DNA of 64,000 nt from Gigaspora margarita. Its lineage: Eukaryota; Glomeromycota; Glomeromycetes; Diversisporales; Gigasporaceae. Shown piece after piece: positions 60,486-64,000 of this stretch (its first letter is position 1; the number at the start of each line of letters is the position of its first letter). Under the pieces are notes generated by a model that was not told the DNA's origin, made no database searches, and saw nothing but the letters and a program-made list of their open reading frames with translations. A program made the translations under genes and the position numbers. The stretch spans positions 242,820-306,819 of the forward strand of contig WTPW01000438.1 of NCBI GenBank assembly GCA_009809945.1, in the 5' to 3' direction.

Positions 60486-62251
60486 GAAATTCCAAAAAAC
60501 AGTTTCTGTTGTTATTACAACAAAGGGGCACCTCACATGCTACACACCAGTACTGACTTCTATATGGCGATTTACGATCCATAACTATTTCATTTTTGTA
60601 TGCTCCTACGCACACCACAAACACGCTTCACGTGATTCTCTCCACTCTGCTAAGTGGTTTCCAGGTACTAGCCTTTGATCTGAGAGTTCAAAGTGCTTCG
60701 TTACTTTCAGCTTTTTCGTTTCTTTATTTAATTCCATTGCTTCTTCAGACCTTATACTATTTCGACGTTGAACTTCACCCATGTCATTCGCAAAATTAAT
60801 TAGGTCCCAGACAAGTTCGTAGCGAAAATTTTTGTGCTCTTGTGTAGAACCCAATGTTCGAACAATTCGATATGCATTTCTATTGAAGTATCTAGGAGCC
60901 AAAAAAAAAGTGCCATCCAATTTCTCTGTACTACTTGTTGCGTATTGTAGTATGATTGTAATTGGTCTGCAATGTCCACACCGTTCATGCAGTTATTGTA
61001 ATCATCGATTATTTTTGGGATTTTTAACTTTTTTCTTGACTCACAACCGAATACTGCACGCACTTTTACTGCATTCGTGCTTGTCTCCCTTGGTCGTCGT
61101 CTTTCCCGTTCTACTTCCCATTCTTCACCAGATAATCCATGAATTGTTAATAACATGGTAACAGGCCCATTGTCCTGCCAAAAAACAGCCAGCACGCCAT
61201 TTATTGCAACCCCAGAATGAGTGTCCCACTCAAGTCTTGCACTTTTATCTACTTTCAACTCTTTCGGAAAACCAGAGGCATTTTTCCAGACAGTTCCACA
61301 AGCACCAATACCAAGTTGCTGAAAGCAATGAAAAAGAGGAACATTGGTAAAATAGTTATCCATATATACATTGAAAGAAAAACGATGATAGGGAAGTTGT
61401 TCAACAAGATGGTAGACCTGACATCCAGTTTGATTAAGGCTACTCACTTTTGTCACATCACTTAGAGAAACGCGTGATGTTGGCAGGAAGGTGTAAGTGT
61501 ACCCAGATTCACAAAAAAATAATATCTTAAAGCCTTCGGGGGTTGGTTTGTTCTTAATTCGAAAGGTGTGGACGCTTCTTCCAGAAAATCGAATAATCAT
61601 CTCATCAACTGAAATATTTGAATTTGGTATGTATAGCTGCTTCGAAACATCTCGTACATGTGAGAGCAACGGCTCTAACTTATCAAAGTAATTTTCAATT
61701 GTTGCATTAGGGGGGAGACATGTAAAAACCTTTTAATTAATTCAAAATGCTTCAGTGTCATTTGCTTGGAAATTTGGTGAATGGGAAACTTTCTGTCCTC
61801 ATTCCAGTATTGGTCCAGAGAAGGTAGTTTATAAAGCCCTTGGTAAATTACCAAAGCAATCCATATGATAAGCTCTTTGTGGCTTAAGTCTAGCCACTTC
61901 CTACCAGTGATACCCGCACTTTTGTTAGTGCGTAAAGGTTTGTATTATCAACGATGGCGTCCAAAATGATTAGTTTAAAAAAAAGAAAAAAAAAATTAAT
62001 CAGTTTAGAGACACCGATATCAAGGTGTGGTGGCAGGCAAATGAATGCCTGATGTAATTGAGAATAAATGGTTCAAAATTAACAGGTGGTTGTGGTAATT
62101 TTTGTTGCAAGGTTTCTGTTGATTTGCGCTTTTTTTTGGCTGCACTGCTCATCTCTATTTTCAATTCTTCGTCCTCATCCTCATCATCTGATTCCGGAAG
62201 GTGCTGACGAAATGTATAGCGGTACATATTCTTCATCATCACCATATGCAT
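60486..62251 (-). pseudogene. piggyBac-family transposase, frameshifted
   Basis: Minus strand, order as in piggyBac-derived proteins. Acidic N-terminus (PESDDEDEDEELK, near 62190). N-terminal domain in one frame (RKWLDLSHKELIIWIALVIY, KLPSLDQYWNEDRKFP, about 61740-61910). The catalytic domain is open from 61669 to about 60880, with all three conserved aspartates: SVDEMIIRFSGR, VYMDNYFTN, MNGVDIADQL (residues 22, 104, 232 of that frame). Then FFWLLDT and, after a frameshift near 60880, NAYRIVRTLGSTQEH. The C-terminal Cys-rich domain (CLWC; RSQYWCVACEVPLCC; NRNCFFGI) reaches about 60486. Frameshifts are inferred near the C run at 61710-61715, near 60880, near 60602, and around the poly-A/T tract at 61975-61995. 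The enzyme family cuts and pastes DNA at TTAA sites. This copy is probably dead unless some shifts are sequencing errors. Confidence 0.85.
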
Positions 62252-62378
62252 TCGGGGTTTCAAGAGAAGAGGACATACGTATCAATTTTTTTTTAATGTA
62301 AAAAATTTATTGATATTGTTCAGAGAATAGTCTAGAGGATAGTCTAAAGGATTTTTGTTTTCATTTACATCTTGTAAA

Positions 62379-62899
62379 TACGTATTTTAAATAATATTTA
62401 AACAATAGGTAGGAGTCGTTTATTGAGAGAATTTCTTTGTTCGTATGCAGTGTCTGAAATTCAATTTTTAAATTAGTTGCGGGCTGCAACTAAATAAAAA
62501 AAAATAGTTGCGGATTATAAGAATTTATAAAATTTAGTTGCGCGTATAAGCATTTAATCAAAATTTATAAGTAAAATTTGCAAATTTATGTGCGGAATTT
62601 GCATATGCACTTTAGATTTTGGTTGCAGAAATTTAAAATTTGTTGCGGTCCACAGACTCCGCAACCCAATTTTAGACACTGTTCGTATGTATGTACATAC
62701 AGCAATACGGTCAAAAAAAATACAGTGCATACGGAGTTAAACTTGAATAAGAATTCGAGAGGTACGTATTTTGAATAATATTTAAACAATAGGTAGGAGT
62801 CGTTTATTGAGAGAATTTCTTTGTTCGTATGTATGTACGTACAGCAATACGGTCAAAAAAAATACAGTGCATACCGAGTTAAGAATTCGAGAGGAACAG
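62379..62899 (+). repeat. Tandem duplication of ~140 bp, first copy with a MITE
   Basis: Copy A (62379-62762) and copy B (62763-62899) share TAGGAGTCGTTTATTGAGAG, ATTTCTTTGTTCGTATG, ACAGCAATACGGTC and AATACAGTGCATAC. Copy A is longer by the MITE 62448-62681 plus its TSD. Confidence 0.9.
62448..62681. mobile_element. 234-bp hAT-type MITE, 8-bp TSD
   Basis: Ends CAGTGTCTGAAATT and, inverted, CAGTGTCTAAAATTGGGTTG. Direct repeat TTCGTATG at 62440-62447 and 62682-62689; the empty site is present once in copy B (about 62823-62830). The interior repeats TAGTTGCGG-type motifs. Confidence 0.92.
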
Positions 62900-63399
62900 G
62901 TAACTAAAGTTCAGTTTTATTTGCATATTTAAACTGATGCTAATAAAAATTTATTAATTTATTTGTAAAGTACATACGTACGTAATGAAAATAGAATCAG
63001 GGAACATTAAAACAATGTACCCACATGATCTGAAGCATCATAATTAAAAATAAGATGAAACCGGGAATAAGTAAGTATTATGCGTCTAAAAGCTTCTTTA
63101 ATGTTTTTTACTAATAGCTTAAAGTCGGTTATGACTACTATTTATTATATATTTCTGTTTTTTAATTTTTTTTTTGTCTTCGGGTTGTTCTAAATCTACA
63201 ACTTTAATTTATTGATTTACCTTAACAAACGTGATTTTACAAGACGCCAAACTCACATGTGATCAGCAATATGTTACATTTTTATTCGAGCATAGAAAAG
63301 GGGGGTGCGTCATAAAAAAATTTAGAGTAATTACACGAAAATGGGTTAAAAAATATTTTAGTGTCTAAATTTGGATGCTAGACGGTTTAAGGGATAGTG

Positions 63400-63545
63400 C
63401 TCCTAGGTTCAGTTCAGGTTCGGTCCGGGATCGAACCGGACTCGGACTCTAAATTTTACTAATTTCGGACTTTGGACCAGACTCAGACTCAAGTATAAGT
63501 TCAGTCTGAGTCCGGTTCGAAGTTCGTGAACTGGTCCGGGTTCAA
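63400..63545. repeat. GGTTCGGTCCGG-rich repeat
   Basis: CpG-rich short block with GGTTC, GGTCCGG and GACTCGGACT motifs in both orientations; weak inverted symmetry. Confidence 0.5.
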
Positions 63546-63566
63546 ATATAGTTATATGTATTTTTT

Positions 63567-63733
63567 GGTACTGAATAAGTTTACTTAGTGTATGTTTTTA
63601 GAATTAATTAGTAAAATTTATGAATTATAAGATTTTATAAAATTTTATTAATAAAATTTTATAAAATCTTATAATTCACAAAATTTTATTAATTAATTCT
63701 AACTTTATGCACTAAATAAACTTATTCAGCACC
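63567..63733. repeat. 167-bp palindrome (AGGTGCTGAATAAG arms)
   Basis: Left GGTACTGAATAAGTTTACTT, right AAACTTATTCAGCACC, hairpin centre ATTTTATTAATAAAAT. A second, partial copy runs from 63891 to the window end. Confidence 0.85.
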
Positions 63734-63754
63734 TAAAAATGCACCAAATTGGCA

Positions 63755-63868
63755 GAATTAATTTTATTTTACTTGAAATTTAGAGAATAGATGCATAATT
63801 TTGGATTTTGGAGCAAAAAAGTCAAATTTAAGCATCTATTCTCCAAATTTCAAGTAAAATAAAAACAA
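63755..63868. repeat. Hairpin between the two palindromes
   Basis: ATTTTATTTTACTTGAAATT, AGAGAATAGATGC and the inverse GCATCTATTCTCC, AATTTCAAGTAAAATAAAA. Confidence 0.8.
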
Positions 63869-64000
63869 TCAGCTGATTTAATGTATTATTAGGTGCTGAA
63901 TAAGTTTACTTAGTGCATTAAGTTAGAATTAATTGGTGAAATCTTGTGAATCACAAGATTTTATAGAATTTTATTAATAGAATTCTATGAAATCTCATGA

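Larger units (their letters stand above)
60000..63394 (-). mobile_element. 3.4-kb TIR element carrying a piggyBac transposase
   Basis: Left TCCCTTAAACTGTCAG then CCCAAATTTG; right inverted TCCCTTAAACCGTCTAGCAT then CCAAATTTAG. TA flanks at 59998-59999 and 63395-63396. TTAA, the usual piggyBac target, occurs four bases inside both ends (60004-60007, 63387-63390), so TTAA borders remain possible. The gene on the minus strand is piggyBac-like. Confidence 0.72.

Noticed and set aside
60832..61691. Several plus-strand frames (109, 82, 64 codons)
   Set aside because: Antisense of the piggyBac catalytic domain.

Overview
The window is a eukaryotic, very AT-rich, repeat-dominated stretch with no recognisable host gene. 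Spliced introns with GT..AG borders, tRNA-headed SINEs, an LTR element, piggyBac and hAT transposase remains, CpG decay in old repeats and TTAGGG-like motifs all fit a large transposon-laden genome. Base composition and protein style recall arbuscular mycorrhizal fungi (Glomeromycotina, e.g. Gigaspora or Rhizophagus), but this is inference: no host marker gene is present. Everything below was read by eye, so coordinates of diverged repeats are approximate; those tied to target-site duplications (TSDs) or splice sites are tight.

Layout. 1-1.7 kb: inverted-repeat element with a 982-bp SINE inside it (12-bp TSD). 2.76-4.6 kb: wrecked hAT/CGGBP1-type transposase. 4.79-5.82 kb: 3' end and LTR of an LTR retrotransposon. 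5.93-7.75 kb: satellite array 1. 9.275-14.705 kb: the best preserved element, a 5.4-kb DNA transposon with 8-bp TSD and an eight-exon, about 1,120-residue putative DDE transposase (minus strand) with a SAP domain and a single in-frame stop. 18.1-23.0 kb: full-structure LTR retrotransposon (minus strand, TSD ATGT), coding part decayed. 23.0-25.2 kb: satellite array 2 of the same family as array 1. 25.2-25.6 kb: CACG-rich repeat. 25.6-36.7 kb: CpG-retaining region of MITEs (25.9, 27.6, 28.3, 28.8, 29.2, 29.7, 31.6, 33.8, 36.0 kb), a third array and a 0.62-kb tandem duplication. 36.7-42.6 kb: decayed repeats. 42.6-46.0 kb: nested elements with three tandem palindromes. 46-52.7 kb: more nested palindromes, including a 4.8-kb inverted structure holding a 218-bp-period tandem repeat. 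53.1-55.4 kb: a SINE broken by three separate insertions. 56.2-56.8 kb: intact SINE with 16-bp TSD. 60.0-63.4 kb: piggyBac transposase with frameshifts inside a TIR element. 63.4-64 kb: palindromes.

How it works together. This is not a gene cassette but layered transposition. TSDs, nested order and two empty sites kept in tandem duplicates allow a relative chronology. The young parts (5.4-kb transposon, piggyBac element, 25-36 kb MITEs) keep CpG, while the old ones show CG to TG/CA decay, suggesting cytosine methylation and deamination.
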